DNA of 64,000 nt from Calliopsis andreniformis (GCF_051401765.1 NW_027480422.1:20788001-20852000), one strand, 5' to 3'; counted from the first letter of the stretch, positions 10,113 through 25,246 are shown. Notes: generated by a model not told the origin, from the letters alone. A program made the numbers and translations.

Positions 10113-13100
10113 ACGCCAGAAGCATAAAATACAAAATAGATACAACAGTTTTTCCATCGTATAACAGGAGTAATTGCAACCAGTGTGAAAGTGAAAGTCA
10201 TTTCTACGTTCCGGCAACCTAGGCTTCACTCTAGGGATCTGTTCCACCAGATCGAATAGCTACGGCCTTAGAAGTCAACGCCATAACTATAAAAAACAAT
10301 ATAAATACAACAGTTTTTCCATTGTATAAAACGAATAATTGCAAACAGTGTGGAGGTATTGGCCATTTCTACTTTCCGGGCAACCTAGGCTTCACTATAG
10401 GGCGTTTCTCCACCACATCGAATAGCTACGGCCCTAGAAGTCAACGCCTGAAGCATAAAATATAATATAAATACAACTGTTTTTCCATCGTATAACAGGA
10501 ATAATTGCAACCAGAGTGAAGGTGATGGTGACTTCTAAGTTCCGGGCAACCCAGGCTTCACTCTAGAGCGTTGCACAACCAGATCGAATAGCTAGGGCCT
10601 TAGAAGTCAACGCCAGAAGCATAAAATAAAATATAAATACAACAGTTATTCCATCGTATAACAGGAATATTTACAACCAGTGTGAAAGTAATGGGCATTT
10701 CTACGTCACGTGCAACCTAGGCTTCACTCTAGGGCGTTGCTCCACCAGATCCAATAGTTAGGGCCTAAGAAGTCAACGCCAGAAGCATAAAATACAATAT
10801 AAATACAACAGTTTTTCCCTTGTATAACAGGAATAGTTGCAACCAGTGTGAAAGCTATGGTCATTTCTACGTTCCGGGCAACTTAGGCTTCACTCTAGGG
10901 CGTTGCTCCACCACATCGAACAGTTAGGGCCTTAGAAGTCCATGCCAGAAGCATATAATGCAATATAAATACAACAGTTCTTCCACTGTATAATATGTAT
11001 AATTGCAAACAGTGTGGAAGTAATGGTCATTTCTACGTTCCGGGCAACCTAGGCTTCACTCTAGGGCGTTGCTCCACCACATCGAATAGCTACGGCATTA
11101 GAAGTCAACGCCTGAAGCATAAAATATAATATAAATAAAACAGTTTTTCCATCGTATAGCAGGAATAATTGGAACCAGAGTGAAGGTGATGGTCATTTCT
11201 ACGTCCCGTGCTACCTAGGCTTCACTCTAGGGCGTTGCTCCACCAGATCGAATAGCTAGGAACTTAGAAGTCAACGCTAGGAGCGTAAAATAAAATAAAA
11301 ATACAACAGTTTTTCCATCGTATAAAAGGAATAATTGCAACCAGTATGCATGTTATGGTCATTTCTACGTTCCGGGCAACCTAGGCTTCACTCTTGGGCG
11401 TTGGTCCACCAGATCCAATAGCTAGGGCCTAAGAAGTCAACGCCAGGAGCACCAAATACAAAATAAATACAATAGTTTTTCCATCGTATAAAACGAATAA
11501 TTGCATCCAGTATGAAAGCTATGGTCATTTCTACGTTCCGGGCAACCTAGGCTTCACTCTAGGGCGTTGCTCAACCACATCGAATAGCTACGGCCCTAGA
11601 AGACAACGCCATAACTATAACATACAATATAAATACAACAGTCTTTCCGTCGTATAAAACGAATAATTGCAACCAGTCTGATAGTTATGGTCATTTCTAC
11701 GTTCCGGGCAATCTAGGCTTCTCTCTACGGCGTTGCTCCACCAGATCGAATAGTTAGGGCCTAAGAAGTCAACGCCAGAAGCATTAAATACAATAGAAAT
11801 ACAACAGTTTTTCCACTGTATAATATGTATAATTGCAAACAGTGTGGAAGTAATGGTCATTTCTACGTTCCGGGCAACCTAGGCTTCACTCTAGGGCGTT
11901 GCTCCACCACATCCAATAGCTACGGCCTTAGAAGTCAACGCCTGAAGCATAAAATATAATATAAATACAACAGTTTTTCCATCGTATAGCAGGAATGATT
12001 GCAACCAGAGTGAAGGTGATGGTCATTTCTACGTCCCGGGCTACCTAGGCTTCACTCTAGGGCGTTGCTCCACCAGATCGAATAGTTAGGAACTTAGAAG
12101 TCAACGCTAGGAGCGTAAAATAAAATAAAAATACAGCAGTTTTTCCGTCGTATAAAACGAATAATTGCAACCAGTATGCATGTTATGTTCATTTCTACGT
12201 TCGGGCAACCTAGGCTTCACTCTTGGGCGTTGGTCCACCAGATCCAATAGCTAGGGCCTAGGAAGTCAACGCCAGGAGCACCAAATACAAAATAAATACA
12301 ACAGCTTTTGCATCGTATAAAACGAATAATTGCAACCAGTGTGAAAGGTATGGTCATTTCTACGTCCCGGGCATCCTAGGCTTCACTCTAGGGCATTGCT
12401 CCACCACATCGAATAGCTGCGGCCTTAGAAGTCAACGCCAGAGGCATAAAATACAAAATAAATACAACAGTTTTTCCATCGTATAACAAGATTAATTGCA
12501 ACCGGTGTCAGAGTGATGGTCATTCCGACACTCCGGGCAACCGAGGCTTTACTCTAGGGCGTTGCTCCACCAGATCGAATAGTTAGGGCCTAAGGAGTCA
12601 ACGCCGGAGGCATAAAATACAATATAAATCCAACAGTTTTTCCCTTGTATAACAGGAATAATTGCAAGCAGTGTGAAAGCTATGGTCATTTCAACGGTCA
12701 TGGCAACCTTGGCTTCACTCCAGGGCGTTGCTGCACCACATCGAGTAGCTACGGCCTTAGAAGTCAACGCCAGAAGGTTAAAATACAATATAAATACAAC
12801 AGATTTTCCATCGTATAATACGAATAATTGCAATCAGTATGAAAGTTATGGTCATTTCTACGTTCCGGGCAACCTAGGCCTCACTCTAGGGCGTTGCTCA
12901 ACCACATCGAATAGCTACGGCCCTAGAAGACAACGCCATAACTATAAAATACAATATAAATACAACAGTCTTTCCATCGAATAAAAGGAATAATTGCAAT
13001 CAGTCTGATAGTTATGGTTATTTCTACGTTCCGGGCAATCTAGGCTTCTCTCTAGGGCGTTGGTACACCAGATCGAATAGTAACGGCCTAAGAAGTCATC

Positions 13101-14425
13101 GCCAGAAGCATAAAATACAATAGTAATACAACAGTTTTTCCATCGTATAACAGGAATAATTGGAACCAGTGTGAAAGATATGGTCATTTCTACGATACGG
13201 GCAACCTGGGCTTCACCAGAGGGCGTTGCTCCACCAGATCCAATAGTTAGGACCTAAGAAGTCTACGCCAGAAGCATAAAATACAAAATAGATACAACAG
13301 TTTTTCCATCGTATAACAGGAGTAATTGCAACCAGTGTGAAAGTGATGGTCATTTCTACGTTCCGGCAACCTAGGCTTCACTCTAGGGCTCTGTTCCACG
13401 AGATCGAATAGCTACGGCCTTAGAAGTCAACGCCATAACTATAAAAAACAATATAAATGCAACAGTTTTTCCATTGTATAAAACGAATAATTGCAAACAG
13501 TGTGGAGGTAATGGCCATTTCTACTTTCCGGGCAACCTAGGCTTCACTATAGGGCGTTTCTCCACCACATCGAATAGCTACGGCCCTAGAAGTCAACGCC
13601 TGAAGCATAAAATATAATATAAATGAAACAGTTTTTCCATCGTATTACAGGAATAATTGCAACCAGAGTGAAGGTGATGGTGACTTCTAAGTTCCGGGCA
13701 ACCCAGGCTTCACTCTAGAGCGTTGCACCACCAGATCGAATAGCTAGGGCCTTAGAAGTCAACGCCAGAAGCATAAAATAAAATATAAATACAACAGTTA
13801 TTCCATCGTATAACAGGAATAATTACAACCAGTGTGAAAGTAATGGGCATTTCTACGTCCCGTGCAACCTAGGCTTCACTCTAGGGCGTTGCCCCACCAG
13901 ATCCAATAGTTAGGGCCTAAGAAGTCACCGCCAGAAGCATAAAATCCAATACAAATACAACAGCTTTTCCATCGTATAACTGGAATAATTGCGACGAGTG
14001 TGTAAGATATGGACATTACTACGTTCCGGGCAACCTAGGCTTCACTCTAGGGCGTTGCTCCACCAGATCGAATAGCTAGGGCCTTAGAAGTCAATGCCAG
14101 AAACATAAATTGCAATATAAATGCAACAGTTTTTCCTCTGTATAATATGAATAATTGCAAACAGTGTGGAAGTAATGGTCATTTCTACGTTCCGGGCAAC
14201 CTAGGCTTCACTCTAGGGCGTTGCTCCACCAGATCGAATAGCTAGGGACTTAGAAGTCAACGCTAGAAGCGTAAAATAAAATAAAAATACAACAGTTTTT
14301 CCATCGTATAAAACGAATAATTGCAACCAGTATGCATGTAATGGTCATTTCTACGTTCCGGGCATCCTAGGCTTCACTCTAGGGTGTTGGTCCACCAGGT
14401 CGAATAGTTAGGGCCTAAGAACTCA
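10113..14425 (+). repeat. 26-monomer HOR (4,313 bp), copy 1
   Basis: First of three head-to-tail copies at exact 4,313-bp spacing (26 x 166 less 3). The left border is set where identity with the next copy begins, at ACGCCAGAAGCATAAAATAC. Inside the unit, about 10,240-10,780 is itself related to about 13,390-13,930 (offset 3,152 bp, 19 monomers), so the unit contains an earlier duplication. There is no gene in the unit. Confidence 0.95.
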
Positions 14426-17400
14426 ACGCCAGAAGCATAAAATACAAAATAGATACAACAGTTTTTCCATCGTATAACAGGAGTAATTGCAACCAGTGTG
14501 AAAGTGAAAGTCATTTCTACGTTCCGGCAACCTAGGCTTCACTCTAGGGATCTGTTCCACCAGATCGAATAGCTACGGCCTTAGAAGTCAACGCCATAAC
14601 TATAAAAAACAATATAAATACAACAGTTTTTCCATTGTATAAAACGAATAATTGCAAACAGTGTGGAGGTATTGGCCATTTCTACTTTCCGGGCAACCTA
14701 GGCTTCACTATAGGGCGTTTCTCCACCACATCGAATAGCTACGGCCCTAGAAGTCAACGCCTGAAGCATAAAATATAATATAAATACAACTGTTTTTCCA
14801 TCGTATAACAGGAATAATTGCAACCAGAGTGAAGGTGATGGTGACTTCTAAGTTCCGGGCAACCCAGGCTTCACTCTAGAGCGTTGCACAACCAGATCGA
14901 ATAGCTAGGGCCTTAGAAGTCAACGCCAGAAGCATAAAATAAAATATAAATACAACAGTTATTCCATCGTATAACAGGAATATTTACAACCAGTGTGAAA
15001 GTAATGGGCATTTCTACGTCACGTGCAACCTAGGCTTCACTCTAGGGCGTTGCTCCACCAGATCCAATAGTTAGGGCCTAAGAAGTCAACGCCAGAAGCA
15101 TAAAATACAATATAAATACAACAGTTTTTCCCTTGTATAACAGGAATAGTTGCAACCAGTGTGAAAGCTATGGTCATTTCTACGTTCCGGGCAACTTAGG
15201 CTTCACTCTAGGGCGTTGCTCCACCACATCGAACAGTTAGGGCCTTAGAAGTCCATGCCAGAAGCATATAATGCAATATAAATACAACAGTTCTTCCACT
15301 GTATAATATGTATAATTGCAAACAGTGTGGAAGTAATGGTCATTTCTACGTTCCGGGCAACCTAGGCTTCACTCTAGGGCGTTGCTCCACCACATCGAAT
15401 AGCTACGGCATTAGAAGTCAACGCCTGAAGCATAAAATATAATATAAATAAAACAGTTTTTCCATCGTATAGCAGGAATAATTGGAACCAGAGTGAAGGT
15501 GATGGTCATTTCTACGTCCCGTGCTACCTAGGCTTCACTCTAGGGCGTTGCTCCACCAGATCGAATAGCTAGGAACTTAGAAGTCAACGCTAGGAGCGTA
15601 AAATAAAATAAAAATACAACAGTTTTTCCATCGTATAAAAGGAATAATTGCAACCAGTATGCATGTTATGGTCATTTCTACGTTCCGGGCAACCTAGGCT
15701 TCACTCTTGGGCGTTGGTCCACCAGATCCAATAGCTAGGGCCTAAGAAGTCAACGCCAGGAGCACCAAATACAAAATAAATACAATAGTTTTTCCATCGT
15801 ATAAAACGAATAATTGCATCCAGTATGAAAGCTATGGTCATTTCTACGTTCCGGGCAACCTAGGCTTCACTCTAGGGCGTTGCTCAACCACATCGAATAG
15901 CTACGGCCCTAGAAGACAACGCCATAACTATAACATACAATATAAATACAACAGTCTTTCCGTCGTATAAAACGAATAATTGCAACCAGTCTGATAGTTA
16001 TGGTCATTTCTACGTTCCGGGCAATCTAGGCTTCTCTCTACGGCGTTGCTCCACCAGATCGAATAGTTAGGGCCTAAGAAGTCAACGCCAGAAGCATTAA
16101 ATACAATAGAAATACAACAGTTTTTCCACTGTATAATATGTATAATTGCAAACAGTGTGGAAGTAATGGTCATTTCTACGTTCCGGGCAACCTAGGCTTC
16201 ACTCTAGGGCGTTGCTCCACCACATCCAATAGCTACGGCCTTAGAAGTCAACGCCTGAAGCATAAAATATAATATAAATACAACAGTTTTTCCATCGTAT
16301 AGCAGGAATGATTGCAACCAGAGTGAAGGTGATGGTCATTTCTACGTCCCGGGCTACCTAGGCTTCACTCTAGGGCGTTGCTCCACCAGATCGAATAGTT
16401 AGGAACTTAGAAGTCAACGCTAGGAGCGTAAAATAAAATAAAAATACAGCAGTTTTTCCGTCGTATAAAACGAATAATTGCAACCAGTATGCATGTTATG
16501 TTCATTTCTACGTTCGGGCAACCTAGGCTTCACTCTTGGGCGTTGGTCCACCAGATCCAATAGCTAGGGCCTAGGAAGTCAACGCCAGGAGCACCAAATA
16601 CAAAATAAATACAACAGCTTTTGCATCGTATAAAACGAATAATTGCAACCAGTGTGAAAGGTATGGTCATTTCTACGTCCCGGGCATCCTAGGCTTCACT
16701 CTAGGGCATTGCTCCACCACATCGAATAGCTGCGGCCTTAGAAGTCAACGCCAGAGGCATAAAATACAAAATAAATACAACAGTTTTTCCATCGTATAAC
16801 AAGATTAATTGCAACCGGTGTCAGAGTGATGGTCATTCCGACACTCCGGGCAACCGAGGCTTTACTCTAGGGCGTTGCTCCACCAGATCGAATAGTTAGG
16901 GCCTAAGGAGTCAACGCCGGAGGCATAAAATACAATATAAATCCAACAGTTTTTCCCTTGTATAACAGGAATAATTGCAAGCAGTGTGAAAGCTATGGTC
17001 ATTTCAACGGTCATGGCAACCTTGGCTTCACTCCAGGGCGTTGCTGCACCACATCGAGTAGCTACGGCCTTAGAAGTCAACGCCAGAAGGTTAAAATACA
17101 ATATAAATACAACAGATTTTCCATCGTATAATACGAATAATTGCAATCAGTATGAAAGTTATGGTCATTTCTACGTTCCGGGCAACCTAGGCCTCACTCT
17201 AGGGCGTTGCTCAACCACATCGAATAGCTACGGCCCTAGAAGACAACGCCATAACTATAAAATACAATATAAATACAACAGTCTTTCCATCGAATAAAAG
17301 GAATAATTGCAATCAGTCTGATAGTTATGGTTATTTCTACGTTCCGGGCAATCTAGGCTTCTCTCTAGGGCGTTGGTACACCAGATCGAATAGTAACGGC

Positions 17401-18738
17401 CTAAGAAGTCATCGCCAGAAGCATAAAATACAATAGTAATACAACAGTTTTTCCATCGTATAACAGGAATAATTGGAACCAGTGTGAAAGATATGGTCAT
17501 TTCTACGATACGGGCAACCTGGGCTTCACCAGAGGGCGTTGCTCCACCAGATCCAATAGTTAGGACCTAAGAAGTCTACGCCAGAAGCATAAAATACAAA
17601 ATAGATACAACAGTTTTTCCATCGTATAACAGGAGTAATTGCAACCAGTGTGAAAGTGATGGTCATTTCTACGTTCCGGCAACCTAGGCTTCACTCTAGG
17701 GCTCTGTTCCACGAGATCGAATAGCTACGGCCTTAGAAGTCAACGCCATAACTATAAAAAACAATATAAATGCAACAGTTTTTCCATTGTATAAAACGAA
17801 TAATTGCAAACAGTGTGGAGGTAATGGCCATTTCTACTTTCCGGGCAACCTAGGCTTCACTATAGGGCGTTTCTCCACCACATCGAATAGCTACGGCCCT
17901 AGAAGTCAACGCCTGAAGCATAAAATATAATATAAATGAAACAGTTTTTCCATCGTATTACAGGAATAATTGCAACCAGAGTGAAGGTGATGGTGACTTC
18001 TAAGTTCCGGGCAACCCAGGCTTCACTCTAGAGCGTTGCACCACCAGATCGAATAGCTAGGGCCTTAGAAGTCAACGCCAGAAGCATAAAATAAAATATA
18101 AATACAACAGTTATTCCATCGTATAACAGGAATAATTACAACCAGTGTGAAAGTAATGGGCATTTCTACGTCCCGTGCAACCTAGGCTTCACTCTAGGGC
18201 GTTGCCCCACCAGATCCAATAGTTAGGGCCTAAGAAGTCACCGCCAGAAGCATAAAATCCAATACAAATACAACAGCTTTTCCATCGTATAACTGGAATA
18301 ATTGCGACGAGTGTGTAAGATATGGACATTACTACGTTCCGGGCAACCTAGGCTTCACTCTAGGGCGTTGCTCCACCAGATCGAATAGCTAGGGCCTTAG
18401 AAGTCAATGCCAGAAACATAAATTGCAATATAAATGCAACAGTTTTTCCTCTGTATAATATGAATAATTGCAAACAGTGTGGAAGTAATGGTCATTTCTA
18501 CGTTCCGGGCAACCTAGGCTTCACTCTAGGGCGTTGCTCCACCAGATCGAATAGCTAGGGACTTAGAAGTCAACGCTAGAAGCGTAAAATAAAATAAAAA
18601 TACAACAGTTTTTCCATCGTATAAAACGAATAATTGCAACCAGTATGCATGTAATGGTCATTTCTACGTTCCGGGCATCCTAGGCTTCACTCTAGGGTGT
18701 TGGTCCACCAGGTCGAATAGTTAGGGCCTAAGAACTCA
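14426..18738 (+). repeat. 26-monomer HOR (4,313 bp), copy 2
   Basis: I found no difference from copy 1 in the stretches compared. Copy 3 differs at two bases: copies 1 and 2 have A at 10,666 and 14,979 and G at 13,246 and 17,559, where copy 3 has G at 19,292 and C at 21,872. Confidence 0.95.
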
Positions 18739-21700
18739 ACGCCAGAAGCATAAAATACAAAATAGATACAACAGTTTTTCCATCGTATAACAGGAGTAAT
18801 TGCAACCAGTGTGAAAGTGAAAGTCATTTCTACGTTCCGGCAACCTAGGCTTCACTCTAGGGATCTGTTCCACCAGATCGAATAGCTACGGCCTTAGAAG
18901 TCAACGCCATAACTATAAAAAACAATATAAATACAACAGTTTTTCCATTGTATAAAACGAATAATTGCAAACAGTGTGGAGGTATTGGCCATTTCTACTT
19001 TCCGGGCAACCTAGGCTTCACTATAGGGCGTTTCTCCACCACATCGAATAGCTACGGCCCTAGAAGTCAACGCCTGAAGCATAAAATATAATATAAATAC
19101 AACTGTTTTTCCATCGTATAACAGGAATAATTGCAACCAGAGTGAAGGTGATGGTGACTTCTAAGTTCCGGGCAACCCAGGCTTCACTCTAGAGCGTTGC
19201 ACAACCAGATCGAATAGCTAGGGCCTTAGAAGTCAACGCCAGAAGCATAAAATAAAATATAAATACAACAGTTATTCCATCGTATAACAGGGATATTTAC
19301 AACCAGTGTGAAAGTAATGGGCATTTCTACGTCACGTGCAACCTAGGCTTCACTCTAGGGCGTTGCTCCACCAGATCCAATAGTTAGGGCCTAAGAAGTC
19401 AACGCCAGAAGCATAAAATACAATATAAATACAACAGTTTTTCCCTTGTATAACAGGAATAGTTGCAACCAGTGTGAAAGCTATGGTCATTTCTACGTTC
19501 CGGGCAACTTAGGCTTCACTCTAGGGCGTTGCTCCACCACATCGAACAGTTAGGGCCTTAGAAGTCCATGCCAGAAGCATATAATGCAATATAAATACAA
19601 CAGTTCTTCCACTGTATAATATGTATAATTGCAAACAGTGTGGAAGTAATGGTCATTTCTACGTTCCGGGCAACCTAGGCTTCACTCTAGGGCGTTGCTC
19701 CACCACATCGAATAGCTACGGCATTAGAAGTCAACGCCTGAAGCATAAAATATAATATAAATAAAACAGTTTTTCCATCGTATAGCAGGAATAATTGGAA
19801 CCAGAGTGAAGGTGATGGTCATTTCTACGTCCCGTGCTACCTAGGCTTCACTCTAGGGCGTTGCTCCACCAGATCGAATAGCTAGGAACTTAGAAGTCAA
19901 CGCTAGGAGCGTAAAATAAAATAAAAATACAACAGTTTTTCCATCGTATAAAAGGAATAATTGCAACCAGTATGCATGTTATGGTCATTTCTACGTTCCG
20001 GGCAACCTAGGCTTCACTCTTGGGCGTTGGTCCACCAGATCCAATAGCTAGGGCCTAAGAAGTCAACGCCAGGAGCACCAAATACAAAATAAATACAATA
20101 GTTTTTCCATCGTATAAAACGAATAATTGCATCCAGTATGAAAGCTATGGTCATTTCTACGTTCCGGGCAACCTAGGCTTCACTCTAGGGCGTTGCTCAA
20201 CCACATCGAATAGCTACGGCCCTAGAAGACAACGCCATAACTATAACATACAATATAAATACAACAGTCTTTCCGTCGTATAAAACGAATAATTGCAACC
20301 AGTCTGATAGTTATGGTCATTTCTACGTTCCGGGCAATCTAGGCTTCTCTCTACGGCGTTGCTCCACCAGATCGAATAGTTAGGGCCTAAGAAGTCAACG
20401 CCAGAAGCATTAAATACAATAGAAATACAACAGTTTTTCCACTGTATAATATGTATAATTGCAAACAGTGTGGAAGTAATGGTCATTTCTACGTTCCGGG
20501 CAACCTAGGCTTCACTCTAGGGCGTTGCTCCACCACATCCAATAGCTACGGCCTTAGAAGTCAACGCCTGAAGCATAAAATATAATATAAATACAACAGT
20601 TTTTCCATCGTATAGCAGGAATGATTGCAACCAGAGTGAAGGTGATGGTCATTTCTACGTCCCGGGCTACCTAGGCTTCACTCTAGGGCGTTGCTCCACC
20701 AGATCGAATAGTTAGGAACTTAGAAGTCAACGCTAGGAGCGTAAAATAAAATAAAAATACAGCAGTTTTTCCGTCGTATAAAACGAATAATTGCAACCAG
20801 TATGCATGTTATGTTCATTTCTACGTTCGGGCAACCTAGGCTTCACTCTTGGGCGTTGGTCCACCAGATCCAATAGCTAGGGCCTAGGAAGTCAACGCCA
20901 GGAGCACCAAATACAAAATAAATACAACAGCTTTTGCATCGTATAAAACGAATAATTGCAACCAGTGTGAAAGGTATGGTCATTTCTACGTCCCGGGCAT
21001 CCTAGGCTTCACTCTAGGGCATTGCTCCACCACATCGAATAGCTGCGGCCTTAGAAGTCAACGCCAGAGGCATAAAATACAAAATAAATACAACAGTTTT
21101 TCCATCGTATAACAAGATTAATTGCAACCGGTGTCAGAGTGATGGTCATTCCGACACTCCGGGCAACCGAGGCTTTACTCTAGGGCGTTGCTCCACCAGA
21201 TCGAATAGTTAGGGCCTAAGGAGTCAACGCCGGAGGCATAAAATACAATATAAATCCAACAGTTTTTCCCTTGTATAACAGGAATAATTGCAAGCAGTGT
21301 GAAAGCTATGGTCATTTCAACGGTCATGGCAACCTTGGCTTCACTCCAGGGCGTTGCTGCACCACATCGAGTAGCTACGGCCTTAGAAGTCAACGCCAGA
21401 AGGTTAAAATACAATATAAATACAACAGATTTTCCATCGTATAATACGAATAATTGCAATCAGTATGAAAGTTATGGTCATTTCTACGTTCCGGGCAACC
21501 TAGGCCTCACTCTAGGGCGTTGCTCAACCACATCGAATAGCTACGGCCCTAGAAGACAACGCCATAACTATAAAATACAATATAAATACAACAGTCTTTC
21601 CATCGAATAAAAGGAATAATTGCAATCAGTCTGATAGTTATGGTTATTTCTACGTTCCGGGCAATCTAGGCTTCTCTCTAGGGCGTTGGTACACCAGATC

Positions 21701-23051
21701 GAATAGTAACGGCCTAAGAAGTCATCGCCAGAAGCATAAAATACAATAGTAATACAACAGTTTTTCCATCGTATAACAGGAATAATTGGAACCAGTGTGA
21801 AAGATATGGTCATTTCTACGATACGGGCAACCTGGGCTTCACCAGAGGGCGTTGCTCCACCAGATCCAATACTTAGGACCTAAGAAGTCTACGCCAGAAG
21901 CATAAAATACAAAATAGATACAACAGTTTTTCCATCGTATAACAGGAGTAATTGCAACCAGTGTGAAAGTGATGGTCATTTCTACGTTCCGGCAACCTAG
22001 GCTTCACTCTAGGGCTCTGTTCCACGAGATCGAATAGCTACGGCCTTAGAAGTCAACGCCATAACTATAAAAAACAATATAAATGCAACAGTTTTTCCAT
22101 TGTATAAAACGAATAATTGCAAACAGTGTGGAGGTAATGGCCATTTCTACTTTCCGGGCAACCTAGGCTTCACTATAGGGCGTTTCTCCACCACATCGAA
22201 TAGCTACGGCCCTAGAAGTCAACGCCTGAAGCATAAAATATAATATAAATGAAACAGTTTTTCCATCGTATTACAGGAATAATTGCAACCAGAGTGAAGG
22301 TGATGGTGACTTCTAAGTTCCGGGCAACCCAGGCTTCACTCTAGAGCGTTGCACCACCAGATCGAATAGCTAGGGCCTTAGAAGTCAACGCCAGAAGCAT
22401 AAAATAAAATATAAATACAACAGTTATTCCATCGTATAACAGGAATAATTACAACCAGTGTGAAAGTAATGGGCATTTCTACGTCCCGTGCAACCTAGGC
22501 TTCACTCTAGGGCGTTGCCCCACCAGATCCAATAGTTAGGGCCTAAGAAGTCACCGCCAGAAGCATAAAATCCAATACAAATACAACAGCTTTTCCATCG
22601 TATAACTGGAATAATTGCGACGAGTGTGTAAGATATGGACATTACTACGTTCCGGGCAACCTAGGCTTCACTCTAGGGCGTTGCTCCACCAGATCGAATA
22701 GCTAGGGCCTTAGAAGTCAATGCCAGAAACATAAATTGCAATATAAATGCAACAGTTTTTCCTCTGTATAATATGAATAATTGCAAACAGTGTGGAAGTA
22801 ATGGTCATTTCTACGTTCCGGGCAACCTAGGCTTCACTCTAGGGCGTTGCTCCACCAGATCGAATAGCTAGGGACTTAGAAGTCAACGCTAGAAGCGTAA
22901 AATAAAATAAAAATACAACAGTTTTTCCATCGTATAAAACGAATAATTGCAACCAGTATGCATGTAATGGTCATTTCTACGTTCCGGGCATCCTAGGCTT
23001 CACTCTAGGGTGTTGGTCCACCAGGTCGAATAGTTAGGGCCTAAGAACTCA
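18739..23051 (+). repeat. 26-monomer HOR (4,313 bp), copy 3
   Basis: Third copy. It carries two private bases, G at 19,292 and C at 21,872. Identity to the start of a fourth unit continues to 23,073 and breaks at 23,074 (ACAACATAAATAC instead of ACAAAATAGATAC). The second half of this copy, from about 20,937, also occurs with the following linker at 51,338-55,652. Confidence 0.95.
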
Positions 23052-23073
23052 ACGCCAGAAGCATAAAATACAA

Positions 23074-25122
23074 CATAAATACAACAGTTTTTCCCTTGTA
23101 TAACAGGAATAATTGCAACCAGTGTGAAAGCTATGGTCATTTCTACGTTCCGGGCAACTTAGGCTTCACTCTAGGGCGTTGCTCCACCACATCGAATAGT
23201 TAGGGCCTTAGAAGTCAATGCCAGAAGCATAAAACACAATATAAATACAACAGTTTTACCCTTGCATAACAGGAATAATTTCAAACAGTGTGAAAGCTAT
23301 GGTCATTTCCACGTTCCGGGCAACCTAGGCTTCACTCTAGGGCGTTGCTCCACCACATCGAGTAGTTAGGGCCTTAGAAGTCAATGCCAGAAGCATAAAA
23401 TACAATATAAATACAACAGTTTTTCCACTGTATAATATGAATAATTGCAAACAGTGTGAAAGTGATGGTCATTTCTACGTTCTGGGCAACCTAGGCTTCA
23501 CTCTAGTGCGTTGCTCCACCAGATCGAATAGTTAGGTCCTAAGAAGTCAACGCGAGAAGCATACAATACAATATAAATACAACAGCTTTTCCATCGTATA
23601 ACAAGAGTAATTTTAGCCGGTGTGAAAGTAATGCCCATTTATACGTTCCGCGAATCCTAGACTTAACTCTGAGGCATTGCTCCACCAGATCGAAGAGTTA
23701 GGCCCTTAGAAGTCAAACCCAAAAGCATAAAATACAAAATAAATACAACAGCCTTTCCATCGTATAAAACGAATAATAGCAACCTGTGTGAAAGTTATGG
23801 TCATTCCTACGTTCCGGGCAACCAATGCTTGACTCTATGGCGTTGCTCCACCAGATCGAATAGGTAGGGCCATAGAAGTCAACGCCATCAATATAAAATA
23901 CAATATAAATACAACAGTTTTTCCATTGTATAAAATGAATAATTGCAATCAGTATGAAGGTTATGGTCATTTCTACGTTTCGGGCAACCTAGGCTTCACT
24001 CTAGGCGTTGCTCCAGCACATCGAATAGTTAGGGCCTTAGAAGTCAATGCCAGAAGCATAAAATACGATATAAATACAACAGCCTTTCCATTGTACAACA
24101 GGAATACTTGCTACCAGTGTGAAGGTAATGGACATTTCTACGTTCCGGGCAACCGCTGCTTCACACTAGTGCGTTGCTCCACCAGATCGAATAGTTCGGT
24201 CCTAAGAAGTCAACGCGAGAAGCATATAATACAATATAAATACAACAGCTTTTCCATCGTATAACAGGAATAATTGCAGCCAGTGTGAAAGTAATGCCCA
24301 TTTCTACGTTCCGGGAATCCTAGACTTAACTCTGAGGCACTGCTCCACCAGATCGAAGAGTTAGGGCCTTAGAAGTCAAAGCCAGAAGCATAAAATACAA
24401 AATAACTACAACAGCCTTTCCATCGTATAAAACGAATAACAGCAACCTCTGTGAAAGTTATGGTCATTTCTACGTTCCGGGCAACCAATGCTTGACTCTA
24501 TGGCGATGCTCCACCAGGTCGAATAGGTAGGGCCATAGAAGTCAACGCCCGCAGCATAAAATACAATAAAGATACAACAGTTTTTCCATCGTATAAAGCG
24601 AATAATTGCAACCAGTGTGAAAGTTATGGTCATTTGTACGCTCCGGGCAACCTAGGCTTCACTCTAGGGCGTTGCTACACCAGATCGAATATCTAGGGAC
24701 TTAGAATTCAACGCCAGAAGCATAAATACAATATAAATGCAACAGTCTTTCCATCGTGTAACAGGAATAACTGCAACTAGTGTGAAAGTACTGGGCATTT
24801 CTACGTTCCGGGTAGCCTAGGCTTCACTCTAGGGAGCTGCTCCACCAGATCGAATAGCTAGGGACTTAATATTCAACGCCAGAAGAGTAAAATACAACAT
24901 GAGTACAACAGTTTTACGATCGTATAAAATAAAAAATCGCAAACAGGGTGAAGGTAATGGTCATTTCCACATTCCGGGCAACCGCGGCTTCACACTAGGG
25001 CGTTGCTCCACCAGATCGAATAGTTAGGGCCTAAGAAGCCAACGCCAGAAGCATAAAATACAATATAAATACAACAGTTTTTCCCTTGTATAACAGGAAT
25101 AATTTCAAACAGTGTGAAAGCT
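23074..25122 (+). repeat. Linker of diverged monomers between the two HOR families
   Basis: About 12 monomers that belong to neither the 4,313-bp nor the 12,878-bp unit. All of it recurs at 53,475-55,523. The part 23,280-24,246 also recurs inside the long HOR at 29,087-30,053 (offset 5,807), and 24,796-25,252 recurs at 28,779-29,235 (offset 3,983). The difference of the two offsets, 1,824 bp, is 11 monomers and is also the offset between 53,660-54,647 and 55,484-56,471. Confidence 0.85.
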
Positions 25123-25246
25123 ATGGTCATTTCCACGTTCCGGGCAACCTAGGCTTCACTCTAGGGCGTTGCTCCACCACATCGAGTAGTTAGGGCCTTA
25201 GAAGTCAATGCCAGAAGCATAAAATACAATATAAATACAACAGTTT

